Below are positions 29,218 through 39,249 of a stretch of 64,000 nucleotides of DNA, piece by piece. Origin of the DNA: Falsarthrobacter nasiphocae (GTDB lineage: Bacteria > Actinomycetota > Actinomycetes > Actinomycetales > Micrococcaceae); the NCBI RefSeq assembly GCF_031456275.1, contig NZ_JAVDUI010000001.1:1942965-2006964 (forward strand), given 5' to 3'. How positions within the stretch are numbered: position 1 is the stretch's first letter; each line of letters starts with the position of its first letter. The translations under genes were made by a program, and so were the position numbers. The notes beneath the pieces were generated by a model that saw only the letters and a list, made by a program, of their open reading frames with translations, did not search any database and had not been told where the DNA came from.

Positions 29218-29634
29218 TTACGCGGCGTCGCGGGCCAGAACCTGCATGAATGCGAGGAAGTCCGCGACGTCGTCGCTCTGATTAAGGACGGCGAGGGCGG
29301 GGCCGACCGGAGCGCTCGCGACGTCCTCCAGCGAGAACTCGAGTGCCAGACCGTTCGTTGTGATGATCCCCACAGTCCGATCGGTCGCGTCGACCGCCGC
29401 TACCGAGACGTCCATCTCCGAGATCTGCACGACGGGGGAGTCTCCGAGGGGGCACACGAGAATCTCACGCGGAGACGGGCGGTAGCCGAGGAGGAAGGTC
29501 TCCTGCGAGCGTGCGCCCAGCCCCTCGGCCACGAGGATGTTGTAGTCCCCGTAGTTGTAGACGCGCGCGTCGAAGAGTCCGCGGAAGTGGGTCTTGGCGA
29601 GAGCGTCGGCTCCGGCTGTCCGCTCGTGAGTCAT
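29218..29634 (-). CDS. Conserved small protein of unknown function
   Basis: A 138-residue soluble protein I do not recognise. It is mostly predicted beta strands with regular spacing ([42 protein letters not shown]) and a short C-terminal helix. No Cys, no signal peptide and no catalytic motif. It diverges from ilvD across a 186-bp gap. Base composition and codon use match its neighbours. Confidence 0.6.
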   Translation of the reverse strand: MTHERTAGADALAKTHFRGLFDARVYNYGDYNILVAEGLGARSQETFLLGYRPSPREILVCPLGDSPVVQISEMDVSVAAVDATDRTVGIITTNGLALEFSLEDVASAPVGPALAVLNQSDDVADFLAFMQVLARDAA

Positions 29635-29820
29635 GAGGCCTGCTTGCGATGGGGAGATGAGACGCGCCTCACGGTACCGGGGGTACTTTGGCGTTCCCCC
29701 GGCGGTCCCTCCACGTCACCTGAGCGGCGGGAGGCGGCGGCCTGGCGCCTCGCCTCGCCATGTGGACTCCGGGGCCAGGGAGAGGGCGACGACGACCGGC
29801 CGCAACATACACTGGCTCGC

Positions 29821-31557
29821 ATGAAGGATGACAGCAGCGCGCAGAAGGACAACACGGGCCGCGAGGCCGCAGTGGACATCAAGCCCCGCTCCCGGGCGGT
29901 GACCGACGGAGTCGACTCGGCGCCGTCGCGCGGCATGCTCAGGGCCGTGGGCATGGGGGACGACGACTGGACGAAGCCGCAGATCGGCATCGCGAGCTCG
30001 TGGAACGAGATCACCCCGTGCAACCTGTCCCTCAACCGCCTCGCTCAGGGGGCCAAGGAGGGCGTCCACGCTTCCGGGGGATACCCGCTCCAGTTCGGCA
30101 CCATCTCGGTCTCGGACGGCATCTCCATGGGGCACGAGGGCATGCACTTCTCGCTCGTCTCCCGCGAGGTCATCGCGGACTCCGTGGAGACCGTCATGCA
30201 GGCGGAGCGCCTCGACGGCTCTGTGCTCCTCGCCGGCTGCGACAAGTCCCTGCCGGGCATGCTCATGGCCGCCGCGCGTCTCAACCTGTCCTCCGTCTTC
30301 CTCTACGCGGGCTCGATCATGCCCGGGTGGGTCAAGCTCGAGGACGGCTCGGAGCGCCAAGTCACCCTCATCGACGCGTTCGAGGCCGTCGGCGCCTGCA
30401 AGACGGGGCGCATGAGCGAGGAGGACCTCGGCCGGATCGAGCGCGCCATCTGCCCCGGTGAGGGCGCGTGCGGCGGCATGTACACCGCCAACACGATGGC
30501 CGCCATCGGCGAGGCCCTCGGCATGTCGCTGCCCGGCTCGGCGGCGCCGCCCTCCGCCGACCGCCGCCGCGACGTCTTCGCTCACAAGTCGGGCGAGGCC
30601 GTCGTCGAGCTCCTCCGCAAGGGCATCCGCGCGCGGGACATCCTGACGCAGAAGGCCTTCGAGAACGCGATCGCCGTGACCATGGCGTTCGGCGGCTCGA
30701 CCAACGCCGTCCTCCACCTCCTCGCCATCGCTCGCGAGGCCGAGGTCGACCTCCAGCTGGAGGACTTCAACCGGATCGGCGACAAGGTCCCGCACCTCGG
30801 CGACCTCAAGCCGTTCGGCCGCTACGTCATGACGGACGTGGACCAGGTGGGCGGCGTGCCCGTGGTCATGCGCGCCCTCCTCGACGCGGGCCTCATTCAC
30901 GGCGACGCCCTGACGGTCACGGGCAAGACGGTGGCCGAGAACCTCGAGGCCATCAACCCGCCGGACGTCGACGGCAAGATCCTCCGCGCCCTCGACAACC
31001 CCATCCACGCCACGGGCGGCATCACGGTCCTCTCGGGTTCGCTCGCCCCGGAGGGCGCCGTCGTCAAGTCGGCGGGCTTCGACGCCGAGACCTTCGAGGG
31101 CCCGGCCCGCGTGTTCGAGCGGGAGCAGGCGGCCCTCGAGGCGCTCGGCAACCAGGAGATCCAGCCCGGTGACGTCGTCGTCATCCGATACGAGGGCCCC
31201 AAGGGCGGCCCCGGCATGCGCGAGATGCTCGCGATCACGGGCGCCATCAAGGGCGCCGGCCTCGGCAAGGACGTGCTCCTCCTCACGGACGGGCGCTTCT
31301 CCGGCGGCACGACCGGCCTGTGCATCGGCCACATCGCCCCCGAGGCGAGCGACGCGGGCCCGATCGGCCTCGTCCGGGACGGGGACCGCATCCGCGTGGA
31401 CATCCAGGGCCGCTCACTCGACCTCCTGGTCGATGAGGACGAGCTCCAGAAGCGCCGGTCCGAGTTCCAGCCCCTGCCTGCCCGGTACACGACGGGCGTG
31501 CTCGCGAAGTACGCCAAGCTCGTCCACTCGGCGAGCGACGGCGCCTACTGCGGCTAA
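29821..31557 (+). CDS. ilvD: Dihydroxy-acid dehydratase
   Basis: A 578-residue iron-sulfur enzyme that dehydrates dihydroxy acids in Ile and Val synthesis, forming the keto-acid precursors. Cluster-binding Cys residues are in [29 protein letters not shown] and [14 protein letters not shown], followed by [14 protein letters not shown] and the C-terminal [18 protein letters not shown] 29821 has a TACACT box 7 nt upstream and no Shine-Dalgarno. Unlike ilvB it has no leader peptide or attenuator, so it is probably controlled differently. Confidence 0.96.
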   Translation: MKDDSSAQKDNTGREAAVDIKPRSRAVTDGVDSAPSRGMLRAVGMGDDDWTKPQIGIASSWNEITPCNLSLNRLAQGAKEGVHASGGYPLQFGTISVSDGISMGHEGMHFSLVSREVIADSVETVMQAERLDGSVLLAGCDKSLPGMLMAAARLNLSSVFLYAGSIMPGWVKLEDGSERQVTLIDAFEAVGACKTGRMSEEDLGRIERAICPGEGACGGMYTANTMAAIGEALGMSLPGSAAPPSADRRRDVFAHKSGEAVVELLRKGIRARDILTQKAFENAIAVTMAFGGSTNAVLHLLAIAREAEVDLQLEDFNRIGDKVPHLGDLKPFGRYVMTDVDQVGGVPVVMRALLDAGLIHGDALTVTGKTVAENLEAINPPDVDGKILRALDNPIHATGGITVLSGSLAPEGAVVKSAGFDAETFEGPARVFEREQAALEALGNQEIQPGDVVVIRYEGPKGGPGMREMLAITGAIKGAGLGKDVLLLTDGRFSGGTTGLCIGHIAPEASDAGPIGLVRDGDRIRVDIQGRSLDLLVDEDELQKRRSEFQPLPARYTTGVLAKYAKLVHSASDGAYCG

Positions 31558-31565
31558 ATCACGGC

Positions 31566-31600
31566 GGCGGACGGCGGGGCGCCAGCCGCGTCGTCGCCCG
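31566..31600 (+). repeat. Intergenic palindromic repeat, copy C
   Basis: Contains the 12-mer GGCGCCAGCCGC (31578-31589) shared with hairpins after serA and after fic. Here the arms are degenerate. Confidence 0.5.
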
Positions 31601-31608
31601 CTCCTCCT

Positions 31609-31652
31609 CAGCGCCGCCCCGGGCTCTCTCCGAGCTCGGGGCGGCGCTGTTC
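31609..31652 (+). terminator. Rho-independent-like terminator of ilvD
   Basis: A 17-bp stem (one G-T pair) with a 7-nt loop, core AGCGCCGCCCCG paired with CGGGGCGGCGCT, then a short TGTTCTC tail. Confidence 0.7.
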
Positions 31653-31788
31653 TCGTTGCGGACTGTGACCGTCGCACGCGTGCGGAGTTGGCGAGGGGAC
31701 GGGCGCGGGGTCATACTTGGGCGTCGGCTGTGTGCGCCTCTTCACAGTGGCCGGCCTGTAGTCTTCCTCCATTCTGAAAGCACCCCAC

Positions 31789-32592
31789 ATGCAAGATTTC
31801 TTCACGTCGATCCAGTCGTGGTCGCCGATCCTGGGCGTCGTGCTCGTGGTCATCGGCTTCGCGCTGCGGTTGAACCCACTCATCGTGGTGACCGTTGCGG
31901 GCATTGCCGCGGCCCTTCTGGCCGGCATTGACCCGATCACGATCCTCTCCACGTTCGGCACCGGGTTCACCAACAGCCGTTCGATCTCGGTCGCGTTCAT
32001 CGTCCTGCCCATCATCGGTCTCGCGGAGCGCTTCGGCCTCCAGCAGCAGGCGAAGCGCCTCGTGAGCCGTCTTGCGACGCTCACGGCGGGTCGCCTGCTC
32101 GCGATCTACCTCTTCTTCCGCCAGGCGTCGTCGGCCCTTGGCCTCACGAGCCTCGGCGGCCCCGCGCAGATGGTCCGCCCCGTGGTCTACCCGATGGCGG
32201 AGGGCGCCGTTGCCCGCAAGCACGGCGACTACCTCCCGGAGCGCGTGCGCGAGCGCGTCAAGGGCCACTCGGCCGGCGCCGACACCGTGGGCCTCTTCTT
32301 CGGTGAGGACTGCTTCGTGGCCATCGGCTCGGTGCTCCTCATCACGGCGTTCGTCGACAGCACGTACGGCCTGACCCTCGACGCGATCCAGATCGCCGTC
32401 TGGGCCATCCCGACGGCCATCGCCGCGTTCCTCATCCATGGCTTCCGGCTCCTGCGCCTCGACGGCGTCGTCGAGCGCGACATGAAGGCCGCGATCGCCG
32501 AGGGATGGACCCCTGAGCAGGAAGAGGCGGACCAGCGCGCAGCTGAGCAGGCCGCCCTTGCCGCCGCACGCGAGAGCGAGGCCCGCGCATGA
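31789..32592 (+). CDS. DUF969 family membrane protein
   Basis: A 267-residue integral membrane protein of the DUF969 family. Hydrophobic segments flank conserved strings FTNSRSISVAFIVLPIIGLAE, FRQASSALGLTSLGGPAQMV and GLFFGEDCFVAIGSVLLI, ending in a charged cytoplasmic tail. The family is nearly always next to DUF979, as here (ATGA overlap), and the pair is thought to be a two-component permease. In other genomes I recall the pair near 5-oxoproline or pyroglutamyl-peptide genes. Here it lies between ilvD and ilvB. Substrate unknown. Confidence 0.85.
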   Translation: MQDFFTSIQSWSPILGVVLVVIGFALRLNPLIVVTVAGIAAALLAGIDPITILSTFGTGFTNSRSISVAFIVLPIIGLAERFGLQQQAKRLVSRLATLTAGRLLAIYLFFRQASSALGLTSLGGPAQMVRPVVYPMAEGAVARKHGDYLPERVRERVKGHSAGADTVGLFFGEDCFVAIGSVLLITAFVDSTYGLTLDAIQIAVWAIPTAIAAFLIHGFRLLRLDGVVERDMKAAIAEGWTPEQEEADQRAAEQAALAAARESEARA

Positions 32593-33584
32593 TCATGAGC
32601 GAATGGATCTACTGGATCGCCGGCGCGTTCTTCGCGACGGTGGGCATCCAGATCGCCCGGGACCCGGCGCACTCGAAGCGCTGGACCAACGCCGCATTCT
32701 GGATCCTCCTGGGCGCGTGCTTCTTCTACGGCGGGTTCATCCCGGGCAAGACGGGCGCCTCGGCTCTCGGCCCGAAGCTGCCCGCGGCGCCCCTCGGCGC
32801 CATGGTCATCGCCTTGGCGCTCATCGCCGGCCTCGGCCTGACGAGCCGCGGTGACGTTCTCACGACGACGGAGGGCGAGCGCGAGTCCTTCGCCCGCCGC
32901 TACGGCAGCCGCCTCTTCATCCCGGCGCTGACGGTGCCTGTCGTGACTGTCATCATCGCGGCCGGCATCTCGAAGATCCCGGTCAACGGCAAGCCCATGT
33001 TCGCCACGGGCACGGAGACCATCCAGGGCCTGACGATCGGCTGCCTCGTGGCGCTCCTCGTGGCTGTCGTCATGTTCCGGGTCAAGAGCCCGGCCGTCCC
33101 GCTCCACGAGGGCCGGCGCCTGCTCGAGTCCATCGGCTGGGCTGTCCTCCTGCCGCAGATGCTCTCGACGCTCGGCACGCTGTTCACGAACGCCGGGGTC
33201 GGCACGATCGTCGGCGAGTTCACGCGCTCGATCACGCCTGAGGGCAACCGCATTGTCGCGGTGCTCATCTACGCGCTCGGCATGTTCGTCTTCACGGCCA
33301 TCATGGGCAACGCGTTCGCCGCGTTCCCGATCATGACGGCGGCGATCGGCTGGCCGGTGCTCGTCGAGGCGTACGGCGCCTCGCCGGCACCGCTCTTCGC
33401 CGTGGCCATGCTCGCAGGCTTCTCGGGCACGCTTGTCACGCCGATGGCGGCCAACTTCAACATCGTCCCTGCGGCGCTGCTGGAGATGAAGAACCAGTAC
33501 GGCCCCATCAAGGCCCAGATCCCCACGGCGCTCATCATGCTGGCGGTCAACATCGTCTTCATGTGCGTCTTCCCCTGGCTGTAG
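32589..33584 (+). CDS. DUF979 family membrane protein
   Basis: A 331-residue polytopic membrane protein, partner of DUF969. About nine hydrophobic segments. Conserved parts include ACFFYGGFIPGKTGA, TLFTNAGVGTIVGEF and the C-terminal AIMGNAFAAFPIMTAAIGWPVL. ATG 32589 overlaps the DUF969 stop. A second in-frame ATG two codons later is also possible. It ends 124 bp before the ilvB leader peptide; no strong terminator is visible between them. Confidence 0.85.
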   Translation: MIMSEWIYWIAGAFFATVGIQIARDPAHSKRWTNAAFWILLGACFFYGGFIPGKTGASALGPKLPAAPLGAMVIALALIAGLGLTSRGDVLTTTEGERESFARRYGSRLFIPALTVPVVTVIIAAGISKIPVNGKPMFATGTETIQGLTIGCLVALLVAVVMFRVKSPAVPLHEGRRLLESIGWAVLLPQMLSTLGTLFTNAGVGTIVGEFTRSITPEGNRIVAVLIYALGMFVFTAIMGNAFAAFPIMTAAIGWPVLVEAYGASPAPLFAVAMLAGFSGTLVTPMAANFNIVPAALLEMKNQYGPIKAQIPTALIMLAVNIVFMCVFPWL

Positions 33585-33629
33585 GGGGAGTGGCTCCGGC
33601 GGCGCCTGGGTGCCGCTGACGGCTAGCAA

Positions 33630-33666
33630 TCTCACATAGCGGCTCCGGTGTCTCACATAGTGGGAC
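33630..33666 (+). promoter_or_regulatory. Candidate operator pair upstream of ilvBNC
   Basis: TCTCACATAG occurs at 33630-33639 and again at 33651-33660, 21 bp apart (two helical turns). The second copy is part of GTCTCACATAGTGGGAC, a 17-bp imperfect palindrome similar to the one in the IclR regulator/leuC gap. Confidence 0.55.
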
Positions 33667-33708
33667 CCGGGGCCGTTGTGGTGGCACTGACGCCGCAAGG
33701 GGAGCACC

Positions 33709-33753
33709 ATGGAGACCATGAACCACACCGTGCTTCTCGTCTCTATCATTTAA
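33709..33753 (+). CDS. ilvBNC attenuator leader peptide
   Basis: A 14-codon gene encoding METMNHTVLLVSII. Six of its last seven residues are Val, Leu or Ile, the end products of the pathway. It has a strong Shine-Dalgarno AAGGGGAG 3 nt before the ATG, unusual in this window. A hairpin (CCGCG-CAC-CGCGG, 33765-33777) and then a T-run terminator follow, and ilvB starts 145 bp downstream of its stop. Ribosome stalling at scarce Val, Leu or Ile codons should prevent terminator formation, as known for ilvBNC in Corynebacterium glutamicum. Confidence 0.88.
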   Translation: METMNHTVLLVSII

Positions 33754-33793
33754 GGGGACGCCGGCCGCGCACCGCGGACCGACGTCACCCGTG

Positions 33794-33829
33794 AGCCCGC
33801 ACCGCCCAGGAGGGTGGGAGGGCTTTTTT
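33794..33829 (+). terminator. Attenuator terminator of ilvBNC
   Basis: AGCCC and CACC pair with GGTG and GGGCT (one-base and three-base internal bulge) and six T follow directly (33824-33829). It is the clearest T-run terminator in the window and lies between the leader peptide and ilvB. Confidence 0.8.
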
Positions 33830-33898
33830 CATATGACGTGATCACAACTTAGGAGGCGCCGCGGGGCACGCGGTGTCGAAGGGGGAGCAGCACTCGCC

Positions 33899-35713
33899 AT
33901 GAACGAGCACACAGAGGGTGAGGCGGCGCGCCAGACGGCCGCGGCCTCTGACGCCCAACCGACCATCCGCGAACGCATGACTGGGTCCCAGGCCATCATC
34001 CGCTCGCTTGAGCTTCTCGGCGTCACGGACATCTTCGGCCTGCCGGGCGGCGCGATTCTCCCCACGTACGACCCGCTCATGGACTCCACCGTCCTGCGAC
34101 ACGTGCTCGTCCGCCACGAGCAGGGCGCGGGCCACGCGGCCCAGGGCTACGCGATGGTCACGGGCAGGCCTGGCGTGTGCATCGCGACCTCGGGTCCCGG
34201 CGCCACCAACCTCGTCACGGCCATCGCGGACGCCAACATGGACTCCGTTCCGCTGCTCGCCATCACTGGCCAGGTCTTCTCGACCGCCATCGGCACGGAC
34301 GCTTTCCAGGAGGCGGACATCGTCGGCATCACGATGCCCGTCACCAAGCACTCCTACCTCGTCTCGGACCCGGCCGACATCCCACGGGTCCTCGCCGAGG
34401 CGCTTCACATCGCGACGACGGGCCGCCCTGGGCCTGTCCTCGTCGACGTGACGAAGGACGCCCAGCAGGCCATGACGGAGTTCGTGTGGCCGCCCGTCGT
34501 CGATGTCAAGGGCTACAAGCCCGTGCTCTCGCCGAACCGGAAGCAGATCAAGGAGGCGGCGGCCCTCCTGGCCGGCGCCCGCAAGCCCGTCGCCTACGTG
34601 GGCGGCGGCGTCATCCGCGCGGGCGCGTCAGAGGAGCTGGCCGAGCTCGTCCACGCCATCGGCCTGCCGGTCACGACCACCCTGACGGCTCGCGGCGCCT
34701 TCCCGGACTCAGACCCGCTCCACCTCGGCATGCCGGGCATGCACGGCGCGGTCTCGGCCGTCCTCGCCCTCCAGGAGGCCGACGTCCTCCTCACGGTGGG
34801 AGCGCGGTTCGACGACCGCGTCACCGGCGTCCTCTCATCCTTCGCGCCCAAGGCGAAGGTCATTCACATCGATGTGGACCCCGCGGAGATCTCCAAGAAC
34901 CGGCACGCGGACGTGCCGATCGTCTCCGACGCGAAGCCGGCCCTCGAGGCCCTCGCGAAGGAGATGCGGCGCCACAGCCCTGACTACGGCTCGTGGAACG
35001 CGGCGCTGGCCGGGCTCAAGGCGCAGTTCCCGCTCGGCTACACCGAGTCCTCGGACGGCCTCATGGTCCCGCAGCGCGTCATCGAGCGCATCGGCGAGCT
35101 CACGGGGCCGGAGGGCGTGTTCGTGGCGGGCGTCGGCCAGCACCAGATGTGGGCGGCCCAGTTCGTCAAGTACGAGCGCCCCGGCCAGTGGCTCAACTCT
35201 GCGGGCCTCGGCACGATGGGCTATGCGGTCCCGGCGGCCATGGGCGCCAAGGTCGGCAATCCCGAGCGGACCGTCTGGGCCATCGACGGCGACGGCTGCT
35301 TCCAGATGACCAACCAGGAGCTCGCGACGTGCGCGATCAACGGCATCCCCATCAAGGTGGCCGTCATCAACAACTCCTCCCTCGGCATGGTCCGCCAGTG
35401 GCAGAAGCTCTTCTACGACTCGCGCTTCTCCCACACGGACCTCAACACGGGGCACGGCACGCGCCGCATCCCCGACTTCGTCAAGCTCGCCGAGGCCTAC
35501 GGCTGCGTGGGCCTGCGATGCGAGCGGGAGGAGGACCTGGACGAGACGATCCGGCAGGCGATGGCCATCAACGACCGGCCCGTCGTCGTCGACTTCGTGG
35601 TGAGCCCGGACTCGATGGTGTGGCCCATGGTCCCCGCCGGCGTCTCCAACGATCAGATCCAGACCGCCCGCGACCACACGCCTGTGTGGGAGCACGAGGA
35701 CGAGGAGGCCTGA
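33899..35713 (+). CDS. ilvB: Acetolactate synthase large (catalytic) subunit
   Basis: A 604-residue ThDP-dependent enzyme that makes acetolactate or acetohydroxybutyrate, the first common step to Val, Leu and Ile. The N-terminal domain has the catalytic Glu in [15 protein letters not shown], preceded by [17 protein letters not shown]-binding central domain. The ThDP motif is [15 protein letters not shown]...NNSSLGM. It follows the attenuator and is joined to ilvN with a 1-bp gap. Shine-Dalgarno GGGGGAG precedes ATG 33899. Confidence 0.97.
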   Translation: MNEHTEGEAARQTAAASDAQPTIRERMTGSQAIIRSLELLGVTDIFGLPGGAILPTYDPLMDSTVLRHVLVRHEQGAGHAAQGYAMVTGRPGVCIATSGPGATNLVTAIADANMDSVPLLAITGQVFSTAIGTDAFQEADIVGITMPVTKHSYLVSDPADIPRVLAEALHIATTGRPGPVLVDVTKDAQQAMTEFVWPPVVDVKGYKPVLSPNRKQIKEAAALLAGARKPVAYVGGGVIRAGASEELAELVHAIGLPVTTTLTARGAFPDSDPLHLGMPGMHGAVSAVLALQEADVLLTVGARFDDRVTGVLSSFAPKAKVIHIDVDPAEISKNRHADVPIVSDAKPALEALAKEMRRHSPDYGSWNAALAGLKAQFPLGYTESSDGLMVPQRVIERIGELTGPEGVFVAGVGQHQMWAAQFVKYERPGQWLNSAGLGTMGYAVPAAMGAKVGNPERTVWAIDGDGCFQMTNQELATCAINGIPIKVAVINNSSLGMVRQWQKLFYDSRFSHTDLNTGHGTRRIPDFVKLAEAYGCVGLRCEREEDLDETIRQAMAINDRPVVVDFVVSPDSMVWPMVPAGVSNDQIQTARDHTPVWEHEDEEA

Positions 35714-35714
35714 G

Positions 35715-36227
35715 GTGGCCAAGCACACGCTGTCCGTCGTCGTCGAGGATGTCCCGGGCGTGCTCACGCGCGTCTCATCCCTCTTCGCCCGGCGCGCCTT
35801 CAACATTCACTCACTTGCCGTGGGGCCGACCCAGGCCGCTGGGCAGTCGCGCATCACCGTTGTGGTCGACGCGGACGAGAAATCCCTCGAGCAGGTGACC
35901 AAACAGCTCCACAAGCTCATCAACGTCCTCAAGGTCGTCGAGCTCGTGCCGGAGAACTCCGTCCAGCGCGATCACATGATGATCAAGGTCAAGGCGGACG
36001 TCACGAACCGCACACAGGTGACACAGGCGGCGGAGCTCTTCCGGGGGCATATCGTGGATGTGGCGCCGGACTCACTGACCATCGAGGCCACAGGCACCTC
36101 TGAGAAGCTGGGAGCGCTCCTGGCCATCCTCGAGCCCTTCGGGGTGCGCGAGTACGTGCAGTCCGGCCTGCTGGCCATTGCCCGCGGCCCCAAGAGCACC
36201 CCCGAGAAGACCCGCACAGACCGCTAG
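35715..36227 (+). CDS. ilvN: Acetolactate synthase regulatory subunit
   Basis: A 170-residue subunit with an N-terminal ACT domain (HTLSVVVEDVPGVLTRVSSL, FNIHSLAVGPT) that binds Val for feedback inhibition, and a C-terminal domain (RDHMMIKVKAD, IVDVAPDSLTIEATG) that activates IlvB. GTG start one base after the ilvB stop, so production of the two subunits is coupled. Confidence 0.96.
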   Translation: MAKHTLSVVVEDVPGVLTRVSSLFARRAFNIHSLAVGPTQAAGQSRITVVVDADEKSLEQVTKQLHKLINVLKVVELVPENSVQRDHMMIKVKADVTNRTQVTQAAELFRGHIVDVAPDSLTIEATGTSEKLGALLAILEPFGVREYVQSGLLAIARGPKSTPEKTRTDR

Positions 36228-37307
<1,080 letters not shown>

Positions 37308-37480
37308 CCCGTCCCCAGGCCGTCCGGCCTGACAGCACCACCCCGGGGGTCGCCGTTGACCGCCTTCGCTGACCCGAGCGAACGGACGACGGCGGCCCCT
37401 GTCATCCCCGCACGAACACACCCCCGCCCGAGCCCAGAGCTCTCCAGACCCCACCCGACCCCAGCTCCCAAGGAAACGCC

Positions 37481-39076
37481 GTGAACGCTCGCAAGCCCGT
37501 AGTCCTCATTGCCGAGGAGCTCAGCCCAGCCACGACGCAGGCCCTCGGGCCCGACGTCGAGACCCGCAGCGTGGACGGCGCAGACCGCGAGGCTCTCCTC
37601 GCGGCGCTGCCTGGTGCGGACGCCGTCCTCATCCGCTCCGCGACGCACATGGATGCCGAGGCCATCGCCGCCGGCCGCGACCTGAAGGTCATCGCCCGTG
37701 CCGGTGTGGGCCTCGACAACGTGGACGTGCCCGCCGCGACGGCCGCGGGCGTCATGGTGGTCAACGCCCCGACGTCCAACATCATCTCGGCCGCCGAGCT
37801 GACGTGCGGGCACATCCTCAGCCTGGCCCGGCACATCCCGGCCGCCAACGCCTCCCTCAAGGGAGGGGAGTGGAAGCGCTCCGCCTTCACCGGCACTGAG
37901 CTCTACGAGAAGACGCTCGGCGTCATCGGCCTCGGCCGCATCGGCGCCCTCGTCGCCGCGCGGATGAAGGCCTTCGGCATGAACGTCGTCGCCTATGACC
38001 CGTACGTGACCGCCGCCCGCGCCGGACAGCTGGGAGTGACCCTGGCATCCCTCGACGAGCTCCTGGAGCGGGCCGACGTCGTGACGATCCACATGCCGAA
38101 GACGCCCGAGACCGTGGGCATGCTCGGGGCGGAGCAGTTCGCGCGGATGAAGTCCAGCGCCGTCGTCGTCAACGTGGCCCGCGGCGGGCTTGTCGACGAG
38201 GCCGACCTCGCGGAGGCACTGGCCACCGGGCAGATCGCCGGCGCGGGCATCGACGTCTTCGCGAGCGAGCCGAGCACCGACCTGCCGTTCTTCTCCCACC
38301 CGGGGGCCGTCGTCACCCCTCACCTCGGCGCATCGACCGCGGAGGCGCAGGAGAAGGCCGGCGTGGCCGTCGCGAAGTCCGTGCGCCTGGCCCTCGCCGG
38401 CGAGCTCGTCCCCGACGCGGTCAACGTGGCCGGCGGCGTCATCCACGAGGACGTGCGCCCCGGGATCGACCTCGTCGAGCGCCTTGGCCGCGTGTTCACC
38501 GCGCTGTCCAAGGGGTCGGTCGCCCAGATCGACGTTGAGGTCATGGGGGAGATCCACGACAAGGACGTGACCGTCCTCGAGCTCTCCGCGCTCAAGGGCG
38601 TCTTCCGGGACGTCGTCTCGGAGCACGTGAGTTACGTCAACGCGCCCGTCATCGCCGAGGGCCGCGGGATCGACGTGCGCCTCACAACGTCGCCGGAGAG
38701 CGACGACTACCGCAGCGTCCTCGCCGTGAGCGGCACGCTCCAGGACGGCACGCGGCTGCGCGTCCGGGGCACCCTGACGGGTCCGCGGCAGCAGCAGAAG
38801 CTCGTGGGCGTCAACGGGCACGAGCTCGAGATCGCCCTCACGGACCACCTCGTGGTCCTCGAGTACACGGACCGGCCAGGAGTCATCGGCGCCGTGGGCC
38901 ACATCCTCGGCGAGCGCGGCGTCAACATTGACGCGATGCAGGTCTCCCGGGACGACTCCGAGGACACGGCTCTGGCGGTGCTTGCCGTGAGCGCGGCGCT
39001 GCCCGAGGGCGTCCTTGAGGCACTGCGCAGCGAGGTCGGAGCGGAGCGGGTGCGCGAGATCGACCTCGCCGGGTAG
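37481..39076 (+). CDS. serA: D-3-phosphoglycerate dehydrogenase
   Basis: A 531-residue enzyme, first step of serine synthesis. N-terminal substrate domain, NAD-binding GVIGLGRIGALVAARMKAFG, catalytic Arg, Glu and His in NVARGGLVDEADL, AGAGIDVFASEP and VVTPHLGASTAEAQ, then an intervening (ASB) domain and a C-terminal ACT domain (VLEYTDRPGVIGAVGHILGERGVNIDAMQV) for serine feedback. This is the long, type 1 form usual in actinobacteria. It follows ilvC by 173 bp with a small hairpin (37316-37331) between. Confidence 0.96.
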   Translation: MNARKPVVLIAEELSPATTQALGPDVETRSVDGADREALLAALPGADAVLIRSATHMDAEAIAAGRDLKVIARAGVGLDNVDVPAATAAGVMVVNAPTSNIISAAELTCGHILSLARHIPAANASLKGGEWKRSAFTGTELYEKTLGVIGLGRIGALVAARMKAFGMNVVAYDPYVTAARAGQLGVTLASLDELLERADVVTIHMPKTPETVGMLGAEQFARMKSSAVVVNVARGGLVDEADLAEALATGQIAGAGIDVFASEPSTDLPFFSHPGAVVTPHLGASTAEAQEKAGVAVAKSVRLALAGELVPDAVNVAGGVIHEDVRPGIDLVERLGRVFTALSKGSVAQIDVEVMGEIHDKDVTVLELSALKGVFRDVVSEHVSYVNAPVIAEGRGIDVRLTTSPESDDYRSVLAVSGTLQDGTRLRVRGTLTGPRQQQKLVGVNGHELEIALTDHLVVLEYTDRPGVIGAVGHILGERGVNIDAMQVSRDDSEDTALAVLAVSAALPEGVLEALRSEVGAERVREIDLAG

Positions 39077-39091
39077 CGGGGTGGGGGAGGA

Positions 39092-39127
39092 CGACGGCGG
39101 CCAGCCCGGCGCCAGCCGCCGCCGTCG
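39092..39127 (+). terminator. Terminator hairpin of serA; intergenic palindromic repeat copy A
   Basis: A perfect 10-bp stem CGACGGCGGC/GCCGCCGTCG with a 16-nt loop. The 12-mer GGCGCCAGCCGC at 39108-39119 is shared with three related intergenic elements. Confidence 0.6.
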
Positions 39128-39170
39128 GCTCATCCCCGCCGCCCGCACGTGAGGCTCCGCGGGGGCGTTA

Positions 39171-39196
39171 GCCTCACTTAGGCACCTAAGTGAGGC
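39171..39196. promoter_or_regulatory. Palindromic operator 1 upstream of fic
   Basis: Perfect inverted repeat GCCTCACTTAGG - CA - CCTAAGTGAGGC (12-bp arms). It shares the half site GCCTCACTTA with operator 2. Confidence 0.75.
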
Positions 39197-39208
39197 CATT
39201 GTGCAGAC

Positions 39209-39240
39209 TTAGCCTCACTTAGTGTCATAAGTGAGGCTAA
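39209..39240. promoter_or_regulatory. Palindromic operator 2 upstream of fic
   Basis: Perfect inverted repeat TTAGCCTCACTTA - GTGTCA - TAAGTGAGGCTAA (13-bp arms) ending 9 bp before the fic ATG. It would block transcription or translation start if bound. Confidence 0.78.
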
Positions 39241-39249
39241 AGTGGTTCT

